Shown here piece after piece: positions 35,696 through 45,836 of a stretch of DNA of 64,000 bases. Origin of the DNA: Massospora cicadina. Its lineage: Eukaryota > Entomophthoromycota > Entomophthoromycetes > Entomophthorales > Entomophthoraceae. The notes beneath the pieces were generated by a model. The model was not told the DNA's origin. It saw only the letters and a program-made list of their open reading frames with translations, and ran no database searches. Location: NCBI GenBank assembly GCA_022478985.1, contig JAKSZP010017424.1, positions 1 to 64,000 on the forward strand, in the 5' to 3' direction. The position numbers and the translations under genes were made by a program. Numbering within the stretch: the first letter of the stretch is position 1; each line of letters starts with the position of its first letter.

Positions 35696-36711
35696 TGTCG
35701 CAAAATTGACTGTGGGCTCTGCTAGTGTGCCAGGATAACCAGTATGGAGACTGGTTGGCCCTTTGCTGTTTTGCCTTCATAGGCGTACCAACCCCTTAGG
35801 GGTCCGCGTCCAACCCACCAATACAGCAGACCAATGACTTTGCCTTAGCCCCAAGTTCCGTGGTATGCCCTGGTGAGTCCTGCCTCCATCCTGGGCGGCC
35901 AAGGACACCTGCACTGCCCCACCATCCTGGCCCTTCGCCAACCCATCTGGGAATGCCCCTGCGAGTCCTGCCCCTGTCCTGGGTGGCCAAGGCACTCCCA
36001 CGCTGCACCCCGCAGAGTTGATGGCCAGTTGGCAATGTCATTGGTGAAGGTTGGCCAGGTTCCCACCTGTTCCTCCTAAGGTTGAGGTATGGGAGCTGGC
36101 CAGCATTGGACACTCCAGGAACGTCACCTTGTTCCAACTTCAGGGATCTCTATTCCCTAATTAATTTTCCTAGCTGATGAACTAATAACAATTAAAATAA
36201 GGGTGAAAGAGAGATCTTTATTTGGAGGGAAGAATGACTATTTGTATTATGGGCTACTTTGCCTATTAAATCCCTTGGCCATCCAATCTGGCACTTCTAT
36301 AAATCCTCAGTCATTCATGGTAATGATTCCCTCCCAATCCGATCATCTATTCACTGAATTCTAGATTAGGTCAATCCATCCTCAGCACAAGTCACTGGCA
36401 AACTATATATAAAATCATTCAATAAATACAACTTTGAGCATCCTCAGCATGAGTCAGTGGTGCTCCAAATTAGCAGTGGAACCATATTTGGATGTTTGCA
36501 ACAGATTCATTGACTTTCCGCCAGAAATTCCCACAATCAACATTTGAATGGTCATTTGGCGGCAAATGCAAATTCCATCAAAACTAAATCAGGTTTAATT
36601 ATTATAACAAAATACATCTAACTAGGTGATTAGCCAGCAATCATGCCTGACTAAATTGACACCCAGAATTCTAATATTATTATAAGGATCCATCTGGGTA
36701 ATTTATTGACA
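35696..36711 (-). repeat. 5' LTR of the TRIM-like element
   Basis: 1,016 bp, partner of 34,504-35,518. The frames at 35,777-36,137 (minus) lie wholly inside the LTR and are not conserved in the other copy. Confidence 0.9.
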
Positions 36712-36716
36712 ATACC

Positions 36717-37450
36717 ATGTCCATCTGAACAACCTTTTATTATGCAAGCTCATTATATTGTGGATATGGAGGGATAGTTTAAACTTCAAAGCAAATTCAA
36801 AAAAGCTGCTATTGGGAGTCTATGAGGTTTTGCATTCAGCACATCTTATGAAGTGCCTAAAGTTCCAATCACAACAGTATTTTAAGGCTTCCACCACCTA
36901 CCAACTAGTTAAGCCCAACAGGGAATGACACACTATCTCATTGAAGTTATTGGCCCTCTACCAACTAGCAATTTCAATCACTAAAACACTATGATAGCCA
37001 TTGACCACTTAACTAAGTGGGTTAAAGCTAATCCTCTATGCGAGTAAAAAGTTAACACAACCACGATTTTAATGAAGAACATTATTCTCAAACATGGTTG
37101 CCCGCAGGTTATCCTGAAGGTTATTGTTACCAATTTCGTTTCAAAAATTAATTTCATAATCTAAGCAGTTTATGGGACTAAAAAAGTTTTCCGTCATATA
37201 CCACCCAGAGACTAATGAAACTATTGAGATGTTAATGGAACTTTGGAACAAGCTTTTTGTAAATTTGCTGCCTTTCACCTTCCCAGTGGACCCTCAACGT
37301 TAACCCCATTATGTTCTCCTACAGCATTGGATAGCATGATGCCACTGGATTCGTTCTTTTCCAACTGTTGTATGGCTGACAACCCACTTTACCTCTTGTT
37401 TTGTACTCCATTGTTAATTATGAAGCTATAGTTTGGCCTAAGGATTACTT
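36717..37450 (+). pseudogene. Ty3/gypsy element C: integrase
   Basis: After the TRIM-like insertion, IEVIGPLPTSNFN then TMIAIDHLTKWVKANPLCE (about 36,940-37,045) is the integrase core with its first aspartate region. IILKHGCPQVIL and TNFVSKINF (37,080-37,160) cover the damaged second block. ATALDSMMPLDSFF-like and LYLLFCTPLL segments (37,310-37,420) match the post-core block. The second catalytic aspartate motif (DNGTNF in element B) reads VTNF here. Confidence 0.65.
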
Positions 37451-37796
37451 CAATCAACTAGTTGATGCACTAATTAAGAATTAAACCAAGGCTTATGGAT
37501 CTTCGTTAACCTGAAAAAGTATCCAGAATTCACAAGATGATATAATCAAAAACCTCTGCAACAGTTCAAAACGAGTGACCAAGCATTATACTTTAACGCC
37601 TACAATTTTGGATGACTCACAAGATGTTAACTCTCAGGAAAGTGCCATATGTAACTTTGGAGCGTTCATCCTTTGATGTCTATACCATTAAGAGTTTGTC
37701 TAAAGGAAATATTATAATAGGGTTTGCATGAAATTTTTCAGACCTTACTACCGTGCTCAAATTCCTCACTAACCCCCTTTAGAAGATAAGTTAAGT

Positions 37797-37810
37797 CAGG
37801 AGGGCGGAAG
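37797..37810 (+). other. Polypurine tract of element C
   Basis: CAGGAGGGCGGAAG immediately precedes the TG that opens the 3' LTR at 37,811. Confidence 0.8.
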
Positions 37811-38349
37811 TGTCGTCAAATGTGTTGAATCAACTTTTACTAACCCTTTATCAAATGTCAATAGACAGAATGAAATCGAACATAATTGAATCCTCTGCTA
37901 AAATGCCCTAATAATCAACCATAATCCTTGTGTCTCTAATCATTCCAGAATTGTCACTCAACAATTCCTAACCTCAAACAACCTTCACTTGTAACTGGGT
38001 ACAATTATTTTTATTGTTATCATTGTACCCATTATGCCTATTGTGCTCACCTAATGATCTTAATTCTAGCCTGTATACATCACTGTTCTGTGGTGAGAAA
38101 GCCCCATATAAGTACTCCAAATTCTATCTATATATAGTATCGCTATTTACTAAATCCTATCTTGTTTTTTTATACTGTTCCTGGAGTAGAGATTTACTTT
38201 AAAAAATAAAGAATTATAGTATAGCATTATGTACAAATTTAGTGAAATTAACTTTGTGAAATAACATAGGTTGTATAATTTAGTAGAATTGAAGGAGTTC
38301 CTGAAAGGAATATACCTATGCAAGTAGTTTGCTTGTCACACTCACTACT
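37811..38349 (+). repeat. 3' LTR of element C
   Basis: Partner of 28,543-29,074; begins TGTCGTCAAATGTGTTGAATC-type sequence and ends near CACTCACTACT. Confidence 0.88.
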
Positions 38350-39837
38350 CCCATTTTAGAAGATTCAGAGGAACCAGTAGGCCCATATGTCCCAAGGTTC
38401 TTGTGGCCAACATAAACACTTTCATCAGAGGGATCCTTTGGCTCAGATGATCCCTTGGTTCAGTAGGTCTGCTGTGACTGGTGGGACTTGGTGACAAAAT
38501 ATTTCAGTTGTATTTAGAATAAAATCTCATCACCTTTGATTTATCCTTTCAATGGTATGTTAGATACAGTCTATGAATTGACATAAAAAATCAAAAATTA
38601 TGTGGCCAGCAGACGTATTTTGAGATGAAAAGGGGGATTAATAAAGTTGAGATGCAAATCTTTGCTGAAAATATTTGCCCCTTATTTTTGATCCAACTCA
38701 GTTGTTTAATATCCATGCTTTGTTGACGATTGCCGCTCTTAAAATCCATTTGGACCACATGTAAGAACAAGGTTTAAAGCTGTTCCAAAAATGATAAAGC
38801 AATCTAAGGAGATAATACTGTCATGGCATATTTATTAATAGCTTTATATTACCTGTAAGATTTTAGATTTTTAGTTGTACATATCTATGCTTTAAACTTT
38901 GGTATATTTTACTTTAACATCAGTTCTAAGTATATTTGGGAATCATAAAACATTTTTTACGTTTTATAGTCTCCAAACTCAATATAATGGGTATGAAACC
39001 AGAAAATAGGGCGGAAATAAAAAGTCTCCTGATAATATCTGTTACATTTAATGGGCTTATCTAATAAGATATAAATTGTGGATAATGTAGGGCCCAAGAC
39101 TTCTGCTATCAAACTAGACAGAGTCATGCACCCCTTCATGACTAAAAAGGCTTAAACCATAAGGCCCTGCCCCTTAAACAAATCCTTGACTTAGGGCATA
39201 CCCTGAATGAGAAATGGGTAGCCACTGTTACTCAATTATTCACATGTTCCTTTCACCAACCTACTCCTAATCCCACCCTAGCTTCCAAATCTGAAGGCAA
39301 TACATGGAAAAGATTAGACAACTTTGTGTAGATTTAAAAGATTAAGATGCTTAACAACATGGTCCCTAATCCTCATCCCTAACAGGTGGCTCAATAAAGG
39401 GCTAACTTGAATGAAAAAAATATTTTCTAGTAATTCAAATTTGGGAAAGAAGTCAAAGATGAAAGGTCATAATGGGGAGCAAACCCGCCACAAAACTTCA
39501 AAAATGTCAAGATAAATTTGAAATCTTGGAACTTAATAAAATGGCCTGAGAATAGTGCAGGATCTACAGCCAATATTGTTACTATGAGGGGCTCAATTAA
39601 GCAATAATTCCTAATATTTTTAAAATTGGAAATTAGTGTCAAAAAGTGTTACTCATAATGTTCAAAATTGCAACCGTTCCTTATTATCAAAATTTGGCTT
39701 AGTAACTCTCCCCTCCCTAGCACAACACAAAAACAGCACCCAGTTAATGGTTGGTTGTTGTGTTATTTCTATTACTTTTCCTATATTATAAATATCTAAA
39801 GATGTGGTTTATTATATTTAGATATATAAATTAAACA
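38350..39837. other. Unassigned spacer with a faint gypsy-like trace
   Basis: AT-rich. At about 38,690-38,760 the plus strand reads FDPTQLFNIHALLTIAAL, weakly like the RNase H start of element C (FDHPFIIQLNALLTIIGAVL). The remainder, including 38,800-39,837, shows nothing recognisable. Confidence 0.3.
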
Positions 39838-39847
39838 GTTGGTATTA

Positions 39848-40134
39848 GGGGGTGGAAGGTGAGTTGGTAGGGCATATGGCTACCAACCTGAAGGTTGCAG
39901 ATTTGAGACCACCCTTTGCACATTGATTGGGGTGCCAGCCAAAGGAAGCTATTGGCAGTTAGTAGGTCTAATAACACGAAAATCTTACCCAGGATGTAAC
40001 CAGAAAAATTTGAGTCCCAATCCAGAGGTGGAAAAACTTTTCTCAACGGAGTTGACCCTGTTCAGGTTTCATGTCATTTCATTCTTTTGGTAATGCCTGT
40101 CCCCAGGTCGTCTTGCCTCAAATAAATATAAATG
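39848..40134 (+). repeat. tRNA-derived SINE, copy 2
   Basis: It matches copy 1 (19,051-19,332, minus) over its length. The tRNA-like head has GGTGAGTTGGTAGGGC and CTACCAACCTGAAGGTTG. The body runs through GCCAGCCAAAGGAAGCTATT, and the tail reads TGCCTGTCCCCAGGTCG then TCTTGCCTCAAATAAATA. A 10-bp TSD, GTTGGTATTA, lies at 39,838-39,847 and 40,135-40,144. The T arm is more decayed than in copy 1. Confidence 0.87.
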
Positions 40135-40144
40135 GTTGGTATTA

Positions 40145-40767
40145 CTGAAGAAGGATAATATGGTGGAACTATCTATTTACCTTAATTCTGTAGTAGCTTA
40201 AAGAATGTTAAAAACACCTCTTCTTCACCTTCACTAATGAAAGGAACCCAAAACTCCTCTCCCACTTCCCATGAGTTAATCCTAAAGGTAGGACTTCACC
40301 TGGTAGTCTGGACCACTTTTAGGGGTGTCCAAACACCTGAACTTATAGGCCAGTTTTCTCTTGGCTCGCTCTAGTCCTAACATATAATGTAAAGAAAATT
40401 TCATGGTTGCATGGAATTTAATTACTTTCTACAATAATAGATTGTCCCTGTGTTGTCATCAGAGTTATCCCATTTGGTACACTGATGATCCCTTTGAATG
40501 AAAGAAAAATACGCTTAATCTGTTAATTATCATTTATATTATTTCTCAAAGAAGCCCTGAAGGACCTTTCAATAGCACCATTTTTATTGCATTTTCAAAG
40601 GCAAAAGTTGGAAGTTGGCTGCTTATTTCAAAGCTTGCCCAGATTAGAATGGTAAGTTAGCAAATAAGGCCATTTTTAGGATCTTTATGTTTGAAGATTG
40701 GGAAGAGCCAGGATGTTATTTTTGTTGTCATGGTATACATGAGAAGAAGTATGCAAATAGTTTGTTG
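40145..40767. other. Spacer without a recognised feature
   Basis: AT-rich sequence between SINE copy 2 and ORF1-only element 1; no coding frame or repeat identified. Confidence 0.5.
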
Positions 40768-40784
40768 AGGAATCTACCCTGAAA
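40768..40784. repeat. TSD of ORF1-only element 1 (left)
   Basis: AGGAATCTACCCTGAAA, identical over 17 bases to 42,714-42,730. Confidence 0.95.
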
Positions 40785-40801
40785 TAGTTCTTTACGCTTA
40801 T

Positions 40802-40823
40802 TGTAACTTTCTGAGCAAAGTTA
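40802..40823 (+). promoter_or_regulatory. 5' hairpin of ORF1-only copy 1
   Basis: Perfect 8-bp arms GTAACTTT and AAAGTTAC around CTGAGC, 17 nt from the element's 5' end. Copies 2 and 3, and LINE B/C, have hairpins at the same place with different stem sequences. Confidence 0.85.
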
Positions 40824-40868
40824 CATGAACTTATACAAATCAAATTTTCCTGTAGTAGTTTCACTCTG

Positions 40869-42560
40869 ATGTCCTCAGATTCTCCGCCAGCTGCTCCAGT
40901 GTGGGGCAGCAGTGAAACTCCCCCCACCATTTCTTTCCGGCAGGAAAATGCACTAGGACTGGTTCACCCAGTCACTCCTAACACATGGGCCAATTCAATC
41001 CGCCCAAGGACCTAGACGCCCACCTTGCTTGTACCCAAGTGGTACCATGCTGCCCCCTAGTACTCCCCCAGAGCAACAAGCGCCACAGCCTAAGGGTCAA
41101 ATATGGGAAATTTTTCTCATATTATGACCAAGCCATTATCAAAATGGCACAGGAAGTGATGAAACCCACCAGCTTTATTGATTTCTGCCCCTACAAGGGG
41201 TATTTCAACCTTGGCTTCACCTGCAAAGCTGACGCTGCCACTGCAGCAACTGTGCCTCTGGTATTCCAGGGCACCCCTCTCCCCACAACTCGGACTCAGC
41301 TCCCAGCGGACACAACTTTGGTGGTCTAGTTTGCTGGTTTGCCCACCCACCTCCCCCCTGCGGTGCTTTACCAAGAACTGATGGACGGTTTGGAAGCCTA
41401 AGGCTCCAACCCCATCTTACAATTTGTGGTCCCAAATAAGGCCACATGACTTGCTGGGCCTCAGGCGTATGCCACAATAAGCCCTGAATTTAATAAAATT
41501 GTGGTGGCAATTCTGCAACACACCATTATTCCCTCAGTGCCTGACCATCCATTTTGGGCCCACATCGAGGGTGGGCGGATGATCTGTCCATCATGATTTA
41601 AGTTAGACCACTCAAAATGCAAGTGCCCCTTCTTAACCACTTCAGGCAGATTGGATGACTCATCTGCTGACCTCCAATCTGCTGCCCACCCTGTAAAATT
41701 TCTGGCATGGGGCACAATCCTACCTCCTCCGCCCCCAAAGCCTGTTGCTGCAGCTGCACCTGCAGCCACCAATCAGCCTCCTCCTCACCCCAATGCCATA
41801 AATAATTCCTCCAATCAAGCATCAGATTGGATTCCAGTTCAATCCTATGCTTCCTCAAATGAAATGACCAAACCTCAACTGTACGCTGATTCCCCAATCC
41901 AATTCAACCAAAACCCATGGGAATTATTGGCTGAAATTGATGAATCAGGTAAGTTCATTGAAGAACCATCTCTGCAAATTGAACAGTTTGTTAATGCAGA
42001 ATGGGATGCCAGATACCCCCCTCAACTTTATACCCCACATCCAAATGCCGAATCATTTTGCAGTGATCACCAGCTTGCAGTCAAATCAGCTGCAACACCA
42101 GATTGTCATCCCCTGCGTAAAGCTGTTGCTAAATCAGTAGCGATACTCAAAGGAGGAATTCCACCTCATGTTATCCTCACAACCTTACCTCCAAAAAGCA
42201 AAATATTTTTGAACCAGTATTACAAAGCTGCAAATGATGCTATCCAGAATGTGGCAACTATAGCACGGAATCCAAAAGCAAAAATAACCTGAACCAACTT
42301 TACCACATTCGTTAAACTCCCAGATGCCCAAATTAAAGCTGAAAAAGCTTCAACCAAATATCTCAGTGCCATTTACCTAGCTGGCAATTTCCATGAAATT
42401 TCAATTATTAGAGATATTGAACCACATACCACAGATGCCCCAACGCCATTACTGACGACTGTGACATGCACCCTACTATGGGAGGAAGAAGCTGCTGCTG
42501 AAGAGGCTGCTAAAGACGAGCCCCCTGACCCCCCCTCCCATTCTGCCATGGAGGGATAAG
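40869..42560 (+). pseudogene. ORF1-like protein, copy 1, frameshifted
   Basis: Start MSSDSPPAAPVWGSSETPP at 40,869. A frame change leads to NPPKDLDAHLACTQVV and RVKYGKFFSYYDQAIIKMAQ. The family signature SFIDFCPYKGYFNLGF lies at about 41,170-41,220. The zinc knuckle (41,578-41,634) reads ICPS-stop-FKLDHSKCKCP, so the second cysteine codon became TGA. After a proline-rich linker, the C-terminal domain NPWELLAEIDESGKFIEE (about 41,910-41,965) runs through SDHQLAVKSAATPDCHPLRKAV to a stop at 42,290. It resumes in the same spirit to TTDAPTPLLTTV and PPDPPSHSAMEG. Its layout parallels LINE ORF1 proteins. The function of the C-terminal domain is unknown to me. Confidence 0.8.
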
Positions 42561-42713
42561 CGGCTTCCGCTGCCCACCTGGTTGGTCAGTTTTAAAAGCG
42601 TTTCACTCAATCCGCTCATTAGGGCGTTTTGTTTGAACCAAGTAGTTATGTTAGTCTTTAGTATATTTTATTTTCAGTAATGTCCATCCCTGGTCAGCTT
42701 GCCTCAAAAAAAT

Positions 42714-42730
42714 AGGAATCTACCCTGAAA
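42714..42730. repeat. TSD of ORF1-only element 1 (right)
   Basis: AGGAATCTACCCTGAAA, the partner of 40,768-40,784. Confidence 0.95.
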
Positions 42731-43501
42731 ATTTATATAGATAGAAAAGAGACATTTGTATGCCTCATTATAAATACCAAATGATAACAAATAATATAAT
42801 AAGGACAGAACTACCTTTTTTATAGAACTGGGAGATATCTTGAGGCTCTTTAGAGCAACGTCTCCTTGTTATCTTAAAAATTGAGAGAAAGGTCTAGAAG
42901 AGCCTTGGTGAAACCAGCCTCAAATTTTTAATCAGGGTTCTCTATCCTAGCCTTTGGCTCCTCCTTACTTAGACCCTTAACCTTGATTCCTTGTGACATT
43001 TGCTTCCATAAAGCTCATTCTCTGATGAATGGATGAAAAAATAATGATGTTTTACTTTATTTTGCAATTTTAGTGGGTTGAAAGTTGTAGGGGAGGTTGG
43101 AAATAGGTCACAATCCCAATAATTAGAATGTGGGCAACTTCAAAAGTTAGGTTTATGAGTCTTTATTTTACAAATCAAACAAAAAAAGGAAACCTACAAA
43201 TTTGAGAAAGAAAAAATGTTTGCAAAATAGAAAATTTCTATAAAAAACTTTGATTTAACCATCATTTATAAATCAGTAGAAAAGTCAATACCTAAGATAA
43301 ATAGATAATCAAACCTATTATAAAGCAGTATATACTTGATTTTCACTAATTTTTGTTTTAAAAGATCCTTTGTGCATTCTTTAGGTTCAGATATTTTAAA
43401 AAGGCTTGTGGAGGTACATCCCAGTGCTGAGATTAACCAAGTCAAAAAAACACAAAATATGCTTTATAATGAGATTTTATTTGATAATATACAAATAAGA
43501 T
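42731..43501. other. AT-rich spacer, nothing recognised
   Basis: No coding frame, tRNA-like structure or repeat from elsewhere in the window was recognised. Confidence 0.5.
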
Positions 43502-43526
43502 ATGCAATGGTCAATCTCTCTTTAAC

Positions 43527-43549
43527 CGCTCAAAGTCACTTTTTGAGCG
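43527..43549 (+). promoter_or_regulatory. 5' hairpin of ORF1-only copy 2
   Basis: Perfect arms CGCTCAAA and TTTGAGCG around GTCACTT. The loop contains TCACTT, as in the LINE B/C 5' hairpin. Confidence 0.85.
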
Positions 43550-43603
43550 ATTTTAAATTTAAGTCTTATTTATCCACAGCCGTCTGCCCAAACCTATTCT
43601 TTG

Positions 43604-45227
43604 ATGTCCTTGGCTCTGCCGCCTGCTACCCCAGTGTGGGGCAGCAGTGCACCCCCACCTAGCGTTTTCCGCCCTGCAGGCAAGCACGTTCAGACAGGTT
43701 CAAACAGCCCGCCCACTGCTTCCAACCGTTTTGTCCCCCCATGAGACTTAGCGCTCCACCTGGCGCGCGTCCACCCTTCTCGCCCCCATCCTCTCGCCCT
43801 CCCCCGCTCTGCTATTCGCTATTGCCTCAGAGTGGACTATGGGCGTTTGTTCCCACATGCTGATAAGGCAATTATTGACCTAGCCACTACAGCCTTTGCG
43901 CCAGCTGGCTTTATAGACTTCCGCCCTTTTAAGGGCTACTTTGACGTTGGGTTCCAATCTGAGGAGGATGCTGAAGCGGCAGCACAAACTCCTCTAATTC
44001 ATACAAAAACCCCATTCCCACAACCCATACTCGCCTCCCTTTAGACACCACGCTAGTGGTATCCTTTGAAAATCTTCCATCCCACCTTCCACCTCAGGTT
44101 TTGTATGACCAGTTGGTCGCGGGGCTCATGGCTTATGGCACTCAGACTAACCTCATCTTTGCCATTCCATCTGGTGCAGAACGCCTTGCTGCTCCTCATG
44201 CAACAGCCACCATCATACCACACCACCCTACCATAGCCCAACAAATCCCACCCCGCGCTAGTGTGACTGCAGCGCCTGATCATTTTTTTGGGCTCAGGTC
44301 AATAATGGTAGGCAGATTTGTTCCCACTGCTTTGGCCTCGACCATGCAAAAAGAGCGTGCCCTAAGGCCAAATCCGCTGATGCAGCTTCTGAGCCCCCCT
44401 CTGGAGGTTCAATATGGGGCGCTTTGCTGCCCCCTCCCACCCTACCAGCCAATCAGAGCAATGCTTGGACCAACATTCGCACCCAAGCAGCTGCCCATTC
44501 GCCCAATCCTACCCACTCAAATTTAAACGCCACTATTCCAGTGAACCAAAATCCATGGGATCCATTGGCTGAAACTGACGAATCAGGTAATATCCTCATT
44601 AGTAAGCATACAGGTCAACCTCTCTGCCAAGGCAATTATGGTTGGGCAGAATTTTTCCTTTCTGACTTTGATGAAACCCCTACCTCTCGCCATTTTGCTC
44701 TTCTGCCCAATACAGCTCCCTACCAAAGTGATCACCAGCTCACCTTAGCTGCGGTGGCCTCTCCTCAGTGCCCAAAACTATGCACTGTGGTGGCCCAGTC
44801 AGTGGCTCAGCTCCAGCATGGCCTGCCCACCATCTTCTTCCCCCCAACTTCCCCGAATCTCCCTGCAGTGACATCTCAAAACTATTTGATGATGCTGAAA
44901 TCACTGTTATGAATGTTGCAACGCTTGCTTCATTCAACCCCTCAGCCAAAATCACCCGCCACAGTATCTCCCTTTTCACCCAATTTCCTGAAGCCCACAA
45001 AGAAGCTGAAGTTCTCCTCGCAGCTTTTGTTGAAACACTTTCCCATCATTAATTTGATGCAGAAGTGGAAAACTCCTACTACGCTGACCTCAGCCCCCAC
45101 TATGCAGATGCCCCAACGCCCTGGCTCTCTGCTCTGATCCGGTACTGTAACCAACACCCCTTGATCAAGGTGGGTCTTTCTGAAAACCAACCCCCCGACC
45201 CCTCCTCACCCTCTGCCATGGTGGGTT
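43604..45227 (+). pseudogene. ORF1-like protein, copy 2 (best-preserved reading)
   Basis: Start MSLALPPATPVWGSSAPPPS at 43,604, with one TGA at 43,742-43,744 (copy 3 has glutamine there). Then DLALHLARVHPSRPHPLALP and RVDYGRLFPHADKAIIDLA. FIDFRPFKGYFDVGFQSEEDAEAA lies at about 43,911-43,980. DTTLVVSFENLP then LPPQVLYDQLVAGLMAYGTQ is at 44,045-44,140. The knuckle ICSHCFGLDHAKRACPK (44,322-44,374) is intact (C-x2-C-x4-H-x4-C). A proline-rich linker leads to the C-terminal domain: NPWDPLAETDESGN (about 44,550), YQSDHQLTLAAVASPQCPKL, YADAPTPWLSALIRYC, and PPDPSSPSAMVG before TAA (45,227-45,229). Two frameshifts are evident. Confidence 0.82.
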
Positions 45228-45228
45228 A

Positions 45229-45241
45229 AGCAGTTTCTGCT
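45229..45241 (+). promoter_or_regulatory. Stop-codon hairpin of ORF1-only copy 2
   Basis: AGCAG-TTT-CTGCT starting at the stop codon. Copies 1 (42,559-42,571) and 4 (62,118-62,131) have AGCGG...CCGCT, i.e. a paired G-C to A-T change in the stem. Copy 3 has a longer hairpin at the same place. Confidence 0.75.
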
Positions 45242-45340
45242 TCCCACCTGGTTAGTAGTTTGTTTTGCCGTTTTGAGTGTTGTGATTGGTATGTCTGTCC
45301 CTGGTTGGCATATCTCAAATAAATCGAAAATGCAATGTTC

Positions 45341-45578
45341 AGGATCCACCTTTTTGAGGGACTACCTGGCAAAAAGTCTATCAGGTAATTTAATAGTTTA
45401 TTTGTAGAATGCACCATCTTTGTTGATAATCCTTAGGAGGTTATTTCCATGAACTTTGATATATAAAAGTCGAAAAATTTATGAAAAAGATCTAGTAAAG
45501 TTTGCAAACTATTTCCTAAACAATAGTAAAAATAACACAAATTTTTTTCACTAAAACTGTACTCATATTTGTTAACTT
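45341..45578. other. Short spacer before LINE B
   Basis: AT-rich, no recognised feature. Confidence 0.5.
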
Positions 45579-45591
45579 TTGATAGTAATTT
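45579..45591. repeat. TSD of LINE B (left)
   Basis: TTGATAGTAATTT, identical to 50,858-50,870. Confidence 0.92.
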
Positions 45592-45610
45592 TTCAAAACA
45601 TTTCTTTCTC

Positions 45611-45630
45611 GTTGCAATCACTTTTGCAAC
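45611..45630 (+). promoter_or_regulatory. 5' hairpin of LINE B
   Basis: Arms GTTGCAA and TTGCAAC around TCACTT, about 20 nt from the 5' end, identical in LINE C. A second small fold (AATCTC/GAGATT) follows at about 45,662-45,681. Confidence 0.75.
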
Positions 45631-45836
45631 CTATTCAATTCAAGTCTGAATCTAGTTTGATAATCTCGCAGAGGAGATTAGTCTGCGCCCATGTCAGGGA
45701 GAAGTTGGGCAAGTAAGGTAAGAGGAGCAGGTGGAAGGCCCACAGCCTCAAACGTTTGAAAACGCCCGGGAGAAACTGGCGGAATAGACAAAAGTTTTAA
45801 AAAACTGGAGGTCACTATTTCTCCAGAAATCTATAC

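Larger units (their letters stand above)
34504..36711 (-). mobile_element. TRIM-like LTR element: two 1-kb LTRs, 177-bp interior
   Basis: Direct repeats 34,504-35,518 and 35,696-36,711 are homologous end to end, both bounded by TGT...ACA. In minus orientation the 177-bp interior starts with PBS TGGTGCTCACTACAGGGG (35,694 to 35,677) and ends with polypurine tract AAGTGGGGGAAA (35,530 to 35,519) immediately before the TG of the 3' LTR. It encodes no protein. A near-perfect 5-bp TSD flanks it inside element C. It has every cis signal of an LTR retrotransposon and no genes, so it must have used another element's proteins. Confidence 0.9.
28543..38349 (+). mobile_element. Ty3/gypsy element C, split by a TRIM-like element
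   Basis: LTR - PBS - gag - protease - RT - RNase H - [TRIM-like insertion 34,504-36,711] - integrase - polypurine tract - LTR. Without the insertion it would be about 7.6 kb. The flanks CCAGT (28,538-28,542) and CCATT (beginning about 38,351) could be a decayed 5-bp TSD. All genes are broken. Confidence 0.85.
40785..42713 (+). mobile_element. ORF1-only LINE-derived element, copy 1
   Basis: A 1.93-kb unit bounded by a perfect 17-bp TSD. It has a 5' hairpin (40,802-40,823), one ORF1-like gene (40,869-42,560), a hairpin at the stop codon (42,559-42,571) and a LINE-type tail: TGTCCATCCCTGGTCAGC, then TTGCCTCAAAAAAATAGG. There is no endonuclease or RT. Its length matches copies 3 and 4 (1,920 and about 1,916 bp), so it is a defined family, not a chance truncation. 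Confidence 0.9.
43510..45329 (+). mobile_element. ORF1-only LINE-derived element, copy 2
   Basis: About 1.82 kb, with an imperfect TSD (ATGCAATGGTC at 43,502 and ATGCAATGTTC at 45,330). Same layout as copy 1: 5' hairpin, ORF1-like gene, stop-codon hairpin, and tail TGTCTGTCCCTGGTTGGC then ATATCTCAAATAAATCG. Confidence 0.87.

Noticed and set aside
34668..36137. Proline/cysteine-rich frames of 66-113 codons on both strands.
   Set aside because: They lie inside the LTRs of the TRIM-like element and are not preserved between the two LTR copies.
40885..40912. Apparent hairpin CTGCTCC...GGGGCAG at the start of ORF1-only copies 1 and 2.
   Set aside because: It lies within codons for the conserved PVWGSS N terminus and pairing is poor in copy 4, so coding conservation explains it.
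41178..41772. Several overlapping open frames on both strands in ORF1-only copy 1.
   Set aside because: Only the frames carrying the FIDF...KGYF block, the knuckle and the NPW domain are shared with the other copies.
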